64,000 bases of DNA from the NCBI RefSeq assembly GCF_018847975.1, contig NZ_CP072597.1:5557001-5621000 (forward strand), written 5' to 3'. This DNA comes from Lysobacter sp. K5869. Its GTDB lineage: Bacteria; Pseudomonadota; Gammaproteobacteria; Xanthomonadales; Xanthomonadaceae. The position numbers and the translations under genes are program-made. Shown here in pieces: positions 1 to 9,200 of this stretch. Within the stretch, counting starts at the first letter, position 1. The number at the start of each line of letters is the position of its first letter. The notes under the pieces were generated by a model. That model saw only the letters and a list, made by a program, of their open reading frames with translations. It was not told where the DNA came from and searched no databases.

Positions 1-2
1 GT

Positions 3-506
3 TCCTGGGAGTATCGCTCGGAGCTGTCCGAACCGCCGCAGAGCAAGACGCGCGGGCAGACGCTGCGCAAGCTGCAACGCGCCGACGGCCTCGCCGCGAT
101 CGACCCGGCCTGGATCGAAGCCGCGCTGGCCGATCGCCTGCGTCTGCCCAATTGCCAGGACGAAAACGCCAACTGCGTGCTGGCCAGCCCCGACCTCGAC
201 AACGACGGCCATGCCGAGTACTTGCTGTGCCGGATCGACGAGTGGGGCGTGAACTGCAACGCCTACGCGCTGCTGCCGCGCGGTTGGCGCGACATCGGCC
301 AGAGCTATCTGTCGCAACGCGGCAGCGAAGCCGAAGCGGTGCTGCGCGCGAACAAGGTCGAAGTGGTGCCGCGGCGCTGGGGCGACATCCGCGTCGGAGC
401 CGGCAACGACGCCGTGCGTTTGGAGCGTCCCGCGCGGCGCTACTGCAAGGAGGGCGAACAGGGCGAAGATTGCGAGCCCCGGGTCGCGAAATCGGCGCAG
501 CGATGA
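3..506 (+). CDS. Hypothetical protein, C-terminal fragment cut by window edge
   Basis: The frame is open from the first complete codon (base 3) to the TGA at 504-506, giving 167 residues with no start inside the window. The visible part is hydrophilic and has a cluster of cysteines (PNCQDENANC, LLCRIDEWGVNC and a late RRYCKEGEQGEDCEP), so it may be a disulfide-containing periplasmic domain; DLDNDGHAEYLL resembles an FG-GAP-like calcium-loop motif. I do not recognise the family. It converges on the minus-strand oxygenase gene ending 28 nt downstream. Whether it belongs with that cassette cannot be told from here. Confidence 0.6.
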   Translation, partial: SWEYRSELSEPPQSKTRGQTLRKLQRADGLAAIDPAWIEAALADRLRLPNCQDENANCVLASPDLDNDGHAEYLLCRIDEWGVNCNAYALLPRGWRDIGQSYLSQRGSEAEAVLRANKVEVVPRRWGDIRVGAGNDAVRLERPARRYCKEGEQGEDCEPRVAKSAQR

Positions 507-534
507 AGCGCGCGGCGCAGCGAACGCCGCGGCG

Positions 535-1590
535 CTAAAGCATCAGCGCCACATCCTTGGCCCGCGCGTCCGCCGGCGGCGCGCCGTGGGTCCAGAACGC
601 TTCGACCCACGGCCGCACCAGGTCCAGTTGGGTCGAAGCGCCGCGCACCGCGCCGAAACGGCGCAGATTGTCGGATTGCAGCGCCAGCATGCGCGCGTCC
701 TGATCGTTGACCCGTTTGAGGAAGGGCCACACCAGCGCGCGCACCAGCCATGCCGGCGCCCGGCGCTTCTCCACGTGCAGGGTCGCGAACACCGAAGTGG
801 TGGCGACATCGTGCGGCGCGAAATGCAGGCTGATCCGGACCGCGCCGCCGTTGGCGTAGCGATACTCGATCTGCGCGCTGCCCGGCGCGTCGAACAGCGC
901 GCGCTCGCTTTCGCGCGGCGACTCGAACAGGCGATACAGCAAACCCGATTGCTGGGCTTGGCCGAGGTAATCGACGACGAAGCCCTCGTCGGACGGCACG
1001 AACCGCGCCGTCGCCGGCTGCCGCGCGCCGCCGCGGCGCACCAGGCCGGGATGGATCCAGTGGGTATGCAAGGGATCGAGGAAGTTCTCGATCGCGTCGA
1101 TCACGTTCGCGCGCCATTGCGTCTGCCACAGGAAGCGGCGCGAACCGGGCGGGTTGCGCCGCACCATCGCCGGCAGTTCGCCTTCGTCGCGGCCATCGGG
1201 CCGCAGCCAGATCAAGCCGTCGTGCTCGCGCACCGCCGCGCTGCGCACCCGCACCTGCGGGAGCGCGCCGTCGGCCGGCATGCCCGGAATCCCGCACAAG
1301 CGGCCTTCGGCATCGAAGCGCCAACCGTGGTACGGGCAAGCCAAACCGCCCTCGCTGCACACGCCGCGCGACAGCGGCGCATGCCGGTGCGGGCAACGGT
1401 CTTCGAGCGCGAACGCGCGGCCGGCGCCGTCGCGCGCCAGCGCATACGGCCGGTCCAGCAAGCTCACCGCGACCGGCGCGCCGCGCAGCCGGCCGCTGCA
1501 CAGCGCGGGGAACCAACGCGCGGCGTGCGAGGGATGCCAAACGCTCATGCGCCCCGCATCGTGGGCAGCGTCTCGATCCATGACGGTCAT
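535..1590 (-). CDS. Rieske non-heme iron oxygenase, alpha-subunit type
   Basis: A 351-residue protein with a complete Rieske 2Fe-2S motif, C66-x-H68 and C85-x2-H88 (CPHRH, then CPYHGW), followed by a catalytic-domain iron site around ENFLDPLHTHWIH with H175 and H180. The size fits single-component VanA/KshA-like oxygenases, which oxidise an organic substrate using electrons from a separate reductase; none is encoded nearby. The ATG at 1590 is chosen because it overlaps the TGA of the upstream gene as ATGA; MSVWHPS at 1548 is an alternative. It is last in a three-gene coupled operon with an ATP-grasp enzyme and a GNAT-like transferase, suggesting tailoring of a small molecule. The substrate is unknown. 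Confidence 0.88.
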   Translation of the reverse strand: MTVMDRDAAHDAGRMSVWHPSHAARWFPALCSGRLRGAPVAVSLLDRPYALARDGAGRAFALEDRCPHRHAPLSRGVCSEGGLACPYHGWRFDAEGRLCGIPGMPADGALPQVRVRSAAVREHDGLIWLRPDGRDEGELPAMVRRNPPGSRRFLWQTQWRANVIDAIENFLDPLHTHWIHPGLVRRGGARQPATARFVPSDEGFVVDYLGQAQQSGLLYRLFESPRESERALFDAPGSAQIEYRYANGGAVRISLHFAPHDVATTSVFATLHVEKRRAPAWLVRALVWPFLKRVNDQDARMLALQSDNLRRFGAVRGASTQLDLVRPWVEAFWTHGAPPADARAKDVALML

Positions 1591-2699
1591 AGCTCGAATC
1601 TTCGCATGATCGGCACCCCGACCCGCCGGGTCAGCGCCGACAGCGCCGCCACGGCGCGGCGCGCCTTGGCCGGCAGGTGGCGCGCATACACCGCGCTGTA
1701 CTCGATGCTCGCCTCGCCGCCGCGCAAGCGCTTGAACCCGGCCGCGCCGGCGCTGAAGTTGATCGTCTCGCCGCCGGCGACGGCGTGCTCGAACGTGGTC
1801 GCGGTCAGCAGCCGGTAGAGCCCGAGGCGCTGCGGCAGATCGGTGTCGTAGCCGACGATGGGCGTGGTCAAGGTCGCGCCGAAACCGAAAACGCCGGCGA
1901 TGCACATCAACTGCCCGGCTTCGTCGCGAAATCCGTCGAAACGCAGCAGCCCGGCGCGATGCCATTCGCGCAGGAAGCGCTCGCTGTAGCGCGGGTTGAA
2001 GCTCGAATACTTGTCCATGTACAGGCGCTGGTAGAGCCAGGCGATGCGGGCGTAATCGTCCTCGCCGATGTCGCTGTCGCGCGCGCGGCCCGGCTGTTTC
2101 GCCGCCAATTTCAGATCCATGCGCAAGTTGTGGCGGCGGCGCGCCGACTCGGCCACATCGCGAAACAGATACACCTGCCGGCTTGGAATCAGCGCGAACC
2201 CGAGCGCTTCGCATTCGGCCAGCCAATCGGCGTGCTGATCGCGGTTGAGCGAGCGCAGCCAGACCGCATGCGCAGGCCAGCGCTGCAACGCGCCGCGCAA
2301 CAACCGCGCCGCCTCGCCCTCGCGCCAGTCGGGATAGAGGTTGGTCGACAACCACCAGTTGTTGATCGCCACCGCGCGGTCGATGCCGGCGCGGCGCAGC
2401 CAGCCGTCGAGCCCGCGCCCGGCCACGCGCAACAGCGGCGCGGCCGCGGCCGGCGCGTAACGCACGGCTTCCTCGGTGGCGTAATCGCCGTAGGTGGTGC
2501 GCGGCGAGCAGACCCAAGCGTTGCCGTCGATATCACCGTCGTCGACGCTGACCGGATAGCGGCGCTCGCCGCTGTCGATCGTTTCCGCGCGCGTCTTCAG
2601 ATTGGCGACCCATTCGCGCGAATCCGCGCCGCCGTGGATCCGCGCGAACGCCTCCACGCGCCGCGCGAACTCCGCTTCCAGGCGCGCCGACGCGCTCAC
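1587..2699 (-). CDS. FemAB/GNAT-like acyltransferase (Acetyltransf_6 type)
   Basis: A 370-residue soluble protein. The C-terminal half has the layout of the BioF2/FemAB-like double-GNAT fold: a basic RRHNLRMDLKLA segment, LYQRLYMDKYSSFNPRYS, an acyl-CoA-site-like stretch GQLMCIAGVFGFG and a closing NFSAGAAGFKRLRGG, typical of FemAB-like enzymes. The N-terminal 150 residues are less typical and may bind the acceptor. FemAB-like enzymes move amino-acyl or acyl groups onto amines, which pairs naturally with an ATP-grasp ligase. Start ATG 2699 overlaps the stop of the ATP-grasp gene (ATGA), and its own stop overlaps the Rieske start, so the three are translationally coupled. Specific substrate unknown. 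Confidence 0.7.
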   Translation of the reverse strand: MSASARLEAEFARRVEAFARIHGGADSREWVANLKTRAETIDSGERRYPVSVDDGDIDGNAWVCSPRTTYGDYATEEAVRYAPAAAAPLLRVAGRGLDGWLRRAGIDRAVAINNWWLSTNLYPDWREGEAARLLRGALQRWPAHAVWLRSLNRDQHADWLAECEALGFALIPSRQVYLFRDVAESARRRHNLRMDLKLAAKQPGRARDSDIGEDDYARIAWLYQRLYMDKYSSFNPRYSERFLREWHRAGLLRFDGFRDEAGQLMCIAGVFGFGATLTTPIVGYDTDLPQRLGLYRLLTATTFEHAVAGGETINFSAGAAGFKRLRGGEASIEYSAVYARHLPAKARRAVAALSALTRRVGVPIMRRFEL

Positions 2700-3856
2700 A
2701 GGTCCGGCAACTCTTCACCGTCCCATTCGATATCGCGCGTCGCCGCCTCGCGCAGGCTGCCGCCGCGACGCAGCGCGGACAGCGCGTACGCACCGAGATC
2801 GACCAAACCGCCGAGCGGCGGCGCGCGGTCTCCGGGCACCGACAGCACATCGTCGGCGCGGCGCCAGTCGCGCAGCCACTCGCGCGCGCGGCCGCGCGCC
2901 AGCGCCTGCGCGAACCCGGCGCCGAGCATCACCGGCGCGAGCATGCGCGGCCGCTCGGGCCGCGCTTCGACGCAAGCGATGTTCTCGCCCAACAGCGCCT
3001 CAGGCAACGCGTCGTCGCGGCCGAACAGATGCACGCCGCTGGTCGCGCGCGGATTGCATTCCAGCACCGTCGCGACGCCGTCGTCGCCGACGATCCAATC
3101 GAAGGAAATCTGCCCGGTGTAAGCGATTTTGCGCACGAAGCGCTCGACGAAGCTCCGGATCGCCGCGTTCGGCGCCGGCTCGAAATAGAAGCTGGAACTG
3201 CGGCTGAGCCGATAGGCGGGCCGATACACCGAATGCGCGAGCAAACGGCCGCGATCGGCGACGCTGTAGGAACACAGCTCGGTGCCGGCGTGGAAGCGCT
3301 GCGCGACCCAGGTCTGCGCCAACGGCAGCGGCGGCGCATCGGCGAGCATCCCTTGCGGATACAGACGCACATGCACGCCGAAACGCGAGTATTCGGGCTT
3401 CAGCACCAGCGGCCTTCCCGCGGCCCAGGCGCGGGCTTCCTCCACGCTGCGCACCGCCGCGCTCTCGGGCACGCCGGCGCCGCAATCGCGCGCCAACTCG
3501 AGGAAGCGCAGCTTGCTGTGTAGTTCGCGCAGCTTGTCGAACTCGTCGACCAAGACGCGCACGCTGTCCGGCAACGCACCGCGATAACGCGAGAGCCAGA
3601 ACGCCTCCTCGCAAGTCGGCACGACCAGGTCGATGCGGCGCTGCGCGACGACGCGCGCCAAATCCGCCGCGAACCGCGCCGCGTCGAAGCGCGGCCCGGC
3701 GATGGGCAAGCTCGCGGCGACCGCGTTCGACCAGCCCGACAGCCGGCACGACACGCTGTCGGCCGCCATCGCAACGCCGCGGCCGCTCGCATGGAAGCGG
3801 CGGGCGATTTCGAGCGCGGCCGGCGCGCGGGCGCCGAGGACGAGGACGTTGGGCAT
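2696..3856 (-). CDS. ATP-grasp domain protein (carboxylate-amine ligase-like)
   Basis: A 386-residue protein starting MPNVLVLGARAPAALEIARR, a Rossmann-like pre-ATP-grasp domain, then LVVPTCEEAFWLSRY, a helical linker and an ATP-grasp fold with the Lys of LVLKPEYSRFG, SFDWIVGDDGVATVLECNPR (metal-binding Glu and Asn) and an RATSGVHLF loop. Such enzymes form acylphosphates and join a carboxylate to an amine. The open frame extends to 4051, but the extra N-terminus is Arg/Pro-rich with no motif, so ATG 3856, where the fold begins, is preferred. First gene of the operon with the FemAB-like transferase and Rieske oxygenase; its promoter should lie in 3857-4190. Confidence 0.82.
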   Translation of the reverse strand: MPNVLVLGARAPAALEIARRFHASGRGVAMAADSVSCRLSGWSNAVAASLPIAGPRFDAARFAADLARVVAQRRIDLVVPTCEEAFWLSRYRGALPDSVRVLVDEFDKLRELHSKLRFLELARDCGAGVPESAAVRSVEEARAWAAGRPLVLKPEYSRFGVHVRLYPQGMLADAPPLPLAQTWVAQRFHAGTELCSYSVADRGRLLAHSVYRPAYRLSRSSSFYFEPAPNAAIRSFVERFVRKIAYTGQISFDWIVGDDGVATVLECNPRATSGVHLFGRDDALPEALLGENIACVEARPERPRMLAPVMLGAGFAQALARGRAREWLRDWRRADDVLSVPGDRAPPLGGLVDLGAYALSALRRGGSLREAATRDIEWDGEELPDL

Positions 3857-4192
3857 GCGGAAGCGAGGGGGTGAGCGAGCGGATCGACGTGCCGCGCGTT
3901 GCGGATGCGGCGGACGACGGGACCCGGAAGGATCGAAGCATGCGGGCGCGGTGGCAAGTCCGCGCGATGCGGCGACACGGCAACGACACGGGCGATGGCA
4001 ACGGCTCGCCGCGGCCTCCGACGCCGTACCCGCCCGGACCGCTAGTCGCAAAGTCGTTCGCGCGGCGCCCGGAGAATCCCGATAAACGGTTTTATTTCAG
4101 AGAGTTAAGCCGCTCGTCAGCGCGTACGCGAAGGGCCGGACTCGGGTCCGCCCCAGGTATTGCCCGCCCCGCCCGCCTTGCTAGGGTCGGTC
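3857..4192. other. Intergenic region, divergent promoters expected
   Basis: About 340 nt between the ATP-grasp operon (minus) and the beta-rich protein gene (plus). No convincing gene is seen. The right end, near 4081-4110, is locally AT-richer (gataaacggttttatttcag), consistent with a promoter, but I cannot assign -35 and -10 boxes with confidence. Confidence 0.4.
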
Positions 4193-4208
4193 TTGAAAAC
4201 GCTTTCAA
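4193..4208. promoter_or_regulatory. LacI-family-type operator palindrome
   Basis: TTGAAAACGCTTTCAA is a near-perfect inverted repeat with the central CG typical of LacI/GalR operators; only one symmetric pair departs from perfect symmetry. It ends 26 nt before the Shine-Dalgarno sequence of the gene at 4250. It also fits the general catabolite-operator pattern TGWNANCGNTNWCA. The cognate regulator is not in the window. Confidence 0.5.
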
Positions 4209-4249
4209 CGCGACCCGCCCCGCCGGACGCCCTCAAGGAGAGTTTTCTC

Positions 4250-5152
4250 ATGGCCGACGCAAGCAACGGAGTCTCCGGCTCCAACTCCTCGCAAAACGCC
4301 TCCGACGCCGCCGAACGCGCCGCCGCGACCTCCGCCGCGCAACAGGCCGCCGACGACAAAGCCGCCGCCGACGCGCTAGCGGCCGCCGCGGTTGATCCGA
4401 CTCCGGTCACGCCGGTCGACATCAGCATCTCGCCCGCCGCGTTGTCGCAGCTCAGCGCCATGACGGTCGACCCGGCCGCCAACCCCGTCGCCGTTTCGTT
4501 CCTCGGCGGCGTTCCGACCTACGCCGATGTCGCCCAGGCTCAGCCCGCCCTGCCGACCACGCCGGCGATCACCGAGTACAACGTGTGGTCGCCGAGCGTC
4601 GGCATCACCCCGAACGACCCGGCCGCCGTCGCCAACGCCACGATCGACGACGTCTCGATCAATTTCGGGATGAACTACACCGGCAGCCCCAACGCGACCC
4701 TCGAAGCGCGCATGGGCATATCGCCCTTGAGCGTCACCGGCTTCGCGAGCGTGAGCTTCAACACCACGCTCGACAGCGTGACCCTGAGCACGACGCTCGG
4801 CCCGTTCGGGCCGAATTCGACGCCGAGCTACAACGCCGCGGTGAAAAGCACGACGACGCTGGGCAATGCCTACAGTTTCGATTTCAACGCCGGCGCGACG
4901 TTCAACAACCAGGGATTCCAGAACGCCGACGTGACCGGGAAACTGGGGCGCAGCTTCTCCGAGAATCTGAGCGGCTACGTGCAAGGCGGCCTGGCGTTCG
5001 ACAACCGGGGTTTGAGCCGCATCACCGGCGAGGGCGGGCTCAACTTCGATCAAAACGGCTTGAGCGTGGGCTTCACCGGGCGCGGCAGTTTCGATGTGCG
5101 CACGGGGGAGCCGAGCGGGTACCTCGGTGTACGGGCCGGCGGGAAGTTCTGA
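4250..5152 (+). CDS. Uncharacterised Ala-rich/beta-barrel-like protein
   Basis: ATG 4250 is chosen because of AAGGAG at 4235-4240; an upstream ATG at 4160 in the same frame lacks this. The 300-residue product begins with about 65 residues of low-complexity Ser/Ala/Asp sequence, has no hydrophobic signal peptide, and then becomes rich in alternating polar and hydrophobic beta-strand sequence. The C-terminal third repeats strand-turn motifs (YVQGGLAFDNRG, EGGLNFDQNG, GFTGRGSFDVRTG) and ends GVRAGGKF, an aromatic C-terminus reminiscent of outer-membrane barrels. Without a Sec signal, a barrel insertion route is unclear; a non-classical secreted adhesin-like protein is an alternative. Family not recognised. 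A strong hairpin follows at 5182. Confidence 0.75.
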   Translation: MADASNGVSGSNSSQNASDAAERAAATSAAQQAADDKAAADALAAAAVDPTPVTPVDISISPAALSQLSAMTVDPAANPVAVSFLGGVPTYADVAQAQPALPTTPAITEYNVWSPSVGITPNDPAAVANATIDDVSINFGMNYTGSPNATLEARMGISPLSVTGFASVSFNTTLDSVTLSTTLGPFGPNSTPSYNAAVKSTTTLGNAYSFDFNAGATFNNQGFQNADVTGKLGRSFSENLSGYVQGGLAFDNRGLSRITGEGGLNFDQNGLSVGFTGRGSFDVRTGEPSGYLGVRAGGKF

Positions 5153-5181
5153 CGGCTGTCCGCGCAGATCCCGCAAGCGAA

Positions 5182-5205
5182 AAAAGCCGGCGGAAGCCGG
5201 CTTTT
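5182..5205 (+). terminator. Rho-independent terminator
   Basis: Ten-base perfect stem AAAAGCCGGC / GCCGGCTTTT with a GGAA loop, followed by a T-rich tail (TTTTCCTTT). It lies 29 nt after the stop at 5152 and should end that transcript; the symmetric A/T flanks could also work from the other side. Confidence 0.85.
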
Positions 5206-5655
5206 CCTTTACATCGCCGCGGAGACAAGACCCGCGCAATCCAAATCGCGGACCGGTCACTTGGATCCCAAAGACACGACTCTCGGCGACTCACGCCGCA
5301 GATATAGCAATAATCCCATGGACAGAGACAAGGCGAGAAGGTAAGAAGGTGAGCAGCAAATCACACAGACGCCTTGTTGACAAACCCATGTCGACGGAAA
5401 GCGATTTGCTCATAGTTACTGGTAAAGCAAATCGCATTGCGCGCTGTTTTGATCGTGGCGTCGCAGCCTAATGGCAGAATGTTCAGGGCCTTCCAGTGCA
5501 ATCAGGGCAGCATGGCAAAAGAAGAACAGCACCGCCGCAAAATAAAGCAGCCCTTTCATCAACGACAATGACGCGTGCGGCATCTCGATTCCCAAACACC
5601 GCCAATCGAAAATCTCATCGTGCCGCTGGCTCGAAGGCAAAAGCATCCATGGCCG
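5206..5655. other. Accessory intergenic sequence without a supported gene
   Basis: This stretch is clearly AT-richer than its surroundings. A minus-strand frame at 5416-5559 could encode a 47-residue peptide with one hydrophobic segment (MKGLLYFAAVLFFFCHAAL), but no Shine-Dalgarno sequence precedes it, so I do not call it a gene. Nothing else is recognisable. It lies between the terminator and a GGDEF-like remnant and may be eroded accessory DNA. Confidence 0.4.
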
Positions 5656-5870
5656 TCATGCATCGATCTTGTTGCGACCGCGACCCCATCGACGGCGTAA
5701 ATGCGGAGGAAAGCACGCTGCATGAACTGAGACGCCAAGTCGCTTCGGTCGTTGTGATTGAGAGCTAGCGAGTGGATACGCGCACTGGCAATGTTAGTGA
5801 CGAGACGAAGTTCAATCTCAGGATCAAATTCTGAGCTTATTGAGATGGAACCTGCGCCCGGCTCCTCGTA
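5656..5870 (-). pseudogene. Decayed C-terminal tail of a GGDEF (diguanylate cyclase) gene
   Basis: Reading the minus strand, an open stretch gives EFDPEIELRLVTN, then DRSDLASQFMQRA, then RIYAVDGV; after a one-base shift the frame continues GRNKIDA and stops at 5656-5658. GGDEF domains end with the pattern LMQRADRALYAVKxAGRN, so order, spacing and ending match while key residues are altered and a frameshift is present. No N-terminal part exists upstream, where the ankyrin gene now sits. This is inferred from pattern similarity only. Confidence 0.35.
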
Positions 5871-5888
5871 ATTTGATGAAACCTACAC

Positions 5889-6257
5889 TTACTTCTTACT
5901 GAGAATCGACTTGATTCGCCCATCCGCATTGACCGCCATAGCATATCGAAGAGGGGTATAGCCGATCTGGTTGATAACTCCTAGATCCGCACCATGCTTG
6001 ACGAGCACCTCCACCACCTCATAACTCCCCCCGGCGATTGCATTAATCAACGGCGGAGAACCGAACTCACCAGACGCATTGACGTCTGCCCCCTCTCTCA
6101 ATAGCACCTTGACAGCCCTTGCATCACCCCAAGTACAAACTGTATGGAGAGGGGTATCTCCCATAGAATTCCTATCACTCAACCTTTTGGGCTCAATACC
6201 CAACCACGCAGCCGTTAGGGCGACACGATCGAGAATCTCTTTTAGCGCGGAATCCAT
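5889..6257 (-). CDS. Ankyrin-repeat protein, candidate RHS immunity protein
   Basis: A 122-residue cytoplasmic protein with two clear ankyrin repeats (GDTPLHTVCTWGDARAVKVL, then LINAIAGGSYEVVEVLVKHG) and a third partial repeat (IGYTPLRYAMAV) before the C-terminus. Three in-frame ATGs exist (6284, 6275, 6257); 6257 is preferred because AGGAAGG lies just upstream and the gene then starts 8 nt after the RHS stop. Its base composition is AT-rich like the end of the RHS gene. A small ankyrin gene directly behind a variable RHS tip is a known arrangement for immunity proteins; that role is inference from position. Confidence 0.72.
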   Translation of the reverse strand: MDSALKEILDRVALTAAWLGIEPKRLSDRNSMGDTPLHTVCTWGDARAVKVLLREGADVNASGEFGSPPLINAIAGGSYEVVEVLVKHGADLGVINQIGYTPLRYAMAVNADGRIKSILSKK

Positions 6258-6265
6258 GCACCTTC

Positions 6266-9200
6266 CTACTGACATGTTCGGCAACAGAACTGAATAATAC
6301 GATTTACAGCATTCGCCATCCTAGCTTTGACCTGCACAAGCTGTTCTTGATGCTTTTGTATTGGCCCAAAACGCTCTTCCCACTCGTTCCTAAGATCGTA
6401 GCATTTCTTCGACTGCCGGTACTGCCATTTAGCTGCTTCACAATTATCAAGATGCGGAGGAGGAGGCCTATCGCAGGCTCGATGATATCGCTGATTAAGC
6501 AATGCCTTATCTTCGATAATATCCTCCTGCGTGGAAACCGAGTTCTGCAATAAAGCGGAGCCTACTGCCCCGGCAGCCAGATATGTGCAAACGCTTCCAA
6601 CCTTCGCTAACAAATCATCACACCACCCTCCAGCGCACAAGGATTGGCCTGACTGACTACCCAGCGGACTCGAGGCATTATCGCCATCACCATTCAATGA
6701 AGCCCCGGGCGGAGGCGGAGGCGGAGGCCAGAAGTACATCGGCGGCATTACCTGAGTTCCACGCGGATCTATTCCGCCGAGCGGATCGCCATATGCGTAA
6801 GAGTATGTATTAATTCCACCGTTCAAACCGATAGGATCGCTTTCCAGGTAGCGACCCACACTCGGATCATAACTCCGGAGATAGTTATAACTAAATCCAG
6901 AAGCCCTGTCGAATCGCTGACCTGGGAACCTCATATCGAAGCGCAAGGCAGCCCCATCTCCGTCAGCATCCTCATTCGGCTCCGAATTTCCAAACGCCTC
7001 GCCTTTTACATCCCACGACCACACACCACGATTTCTTATCGGATCGACAACCACCCTTGGAGAACCCAAGCCGTCACTTTCGACGTACTTGGCCCCTCCC
7101 GAATCCCCGAACAATCCAACGGGAAGCCCATCCATCCATATTATTTGCTGCTCCGCCTTTCCAGTCGAATCATATTCACCTAACCAACGTCCTTTCTCGT
7201 CATACATGGCATATCGATCACCACCTCCACCGCCCCTGCGAAGCCTTTCACCACGTCCGTTGTAGACATAAGTCTCCAACGAACCGACTCCGTCTATCAG
7301 TTCATCATTTCGCCCCAGGTCGTTGTATGTAAATTTCCTTGCCCCGATCTGAATCGTATTGCCACTCGCATCGTACTTCCTGATCCCTACAGGATCGACG
7401 CCCAGCAAGCGGTGACTGCTGGAATCATAGTTGTAAATTTTGCTGTCCACAGCATTAGCAAAACTCAACCTATTACCTGAGGCATCATAGGTATACGCCT
7501 CAATAACGGAACTGGTTGCCCCGTCTCGCAGGTGCGTCAATCGATTCAACGCATCGTAGCTGTACGCCAATAACGGGTTACTCGCTCCAGCAGAAGTGAG
7601 CTTGTCGATATTACCGACCGCGTCGAAGCCAAAGCCCACGGACAGCCCATCCAAATCCGGGTCGTGAATCGCGATAGTACGATAGTCCTGGTCAACTGGC
7701 CTGGACATCGTTCGGCCGTTTCCATAGATCCAAGTCGCAACCGGACCAAATGGGTGATAGCCGACTTGACTTAGTAGGATTTCACTTGTGCTTCCAGTTC
7801 CACCACGCGCGGCGTCAACGCGACTTATTCTTCCCTGCGCATCTCGCTGGTACGTAACCAGCGCCCCATCCGGATACGTAACGCTGCTCAGTTGACCAGC
7901 CAGGGAATAACCGTAACGCACAGTGAAGACCTTGCCATTAGTGGTCTGCACTTTCCTGACCGTATTGCCAAATCGGTCGTAACAGTACTGGGTGCTGCCA
8001 CTCCCATCGGTCATCAGCGTCAAGCGCCCCCTGGCGAAGGTCTCGCCCGCAGCGCAAACGGTAGGCGCGCTGTCGTAGGTGTAGGCGACATTGAGACCTG
8101 GGGTCGGATAGACGACGCTTGTCATTCGGTTGAGCGCGTCGTAGCTGTAAGTCTCGGTGATTCCACGCGCATCCGTCGCAGTCTTGCGGTTACCGGCACT
8201 GTCGTAGGTGAATGTCGATACGCCCGTATCCGGGCTGCTCAGGCGAGTCTGGTCGCCCAGGCCATTGTATCCGTAATCGGTATTGAGATTCTTCGGATCG
8301 GTAACTCGCACCAGGCGATCTTGCGTATCGTACTTGAACTCGGTCTGGGCGTTGATCCCGCCGACGTCCTGCAATGTCTTCGCCAGTCGTCCCAATGGGT
8401 CATGATCACTATCGGTCTTGTGACCGAGCGCATCGGTCTCCACATCGCCATTACCACCAGCATCATAGGTGTAACCCGTCGGATGGCCTTCGGCGGTCTT
8501 GGCCGTTTTAAGCTGGCCGAGTTGGTTATAAATTCGCGACAGCGTCCGCTTGAGCGTACCGTTCGAGTCCTGGGTGTCTTCCTTGGTCCGAGCACCCTCC
8601 GCATTGAGCGTGTAGTGAATCCGATTGCCCGCCATGTCGAAAATATCGGTCAGACGATGCGCAGCGTCGTACTCGTAACGAATGTACGAGTTGTCGGGCT
8701 GGATCACCTTCTTTACTTGACCGATCAGGTCGTATTCGTAACGGGTGATCGCGTCATCCGTTTCGGAATTCGGATCGGAGCCGCGGACCTTGCGCGCGGA
8801 CAACCAACCTCGAGGCGTGTATTCGAGGTCGGTCACTACGCCGTTGGGGTCTTTGCTGGAAAGAGCCCGGCCAGCCGAATCGTAGCGAAGATATTCCACC
8901 ACTTGACCTAAGGGGTTGATGACTTTCCACAGGTCGCCCTTTCGGTATGCGCAATCTGCGGGCGTCGCCGCGCATGCCGCGTCGTCGCTGGCGTAATAGG
9001 TGTAAGTAGTCACATCCGCGACATCGGTGCGTGGACCGTCGAGGGATTTGATCAATCCCACCAGCGGACAGGTGCCCGCCGTCACGTCGGCATCCTCGCA
9101 GTAAGTCTTGGTAGACGTACGGACTTCGTTGGACACAGGATCGATCTGCGTCGATGTTAAAACCTGGCCGCGACCGTTGTAGCTCCACTGAGACTTGGCC

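Noticed and set aside
440..1540. 366-codon minus-strand frame overlapping the Rieske gene
   Set aside because: Arg/Ala-rich with no domain; the overlapping frame carries the complete Rieske and iron motifs.
5416..5559. Small membrane-peptide frame (47 residues)
   Set aside because: It has a hydrophobic segment but no ribosome site, no neighbour logic and lies in eroded sequence, so it is noted but not called a gene.
5496..5768. 90-codon plus-strand frame
   Set aside because: Basic, low-complexity product overlapping the GGDEF-like remnant on the other strand; no ribosome site.
6690..6740. Suspected frameshift at the polyproline run of the RHS gene
   Set aside because: The frame stays open and coding through to 6266 with good composition; the run simply encodes a proline linker.
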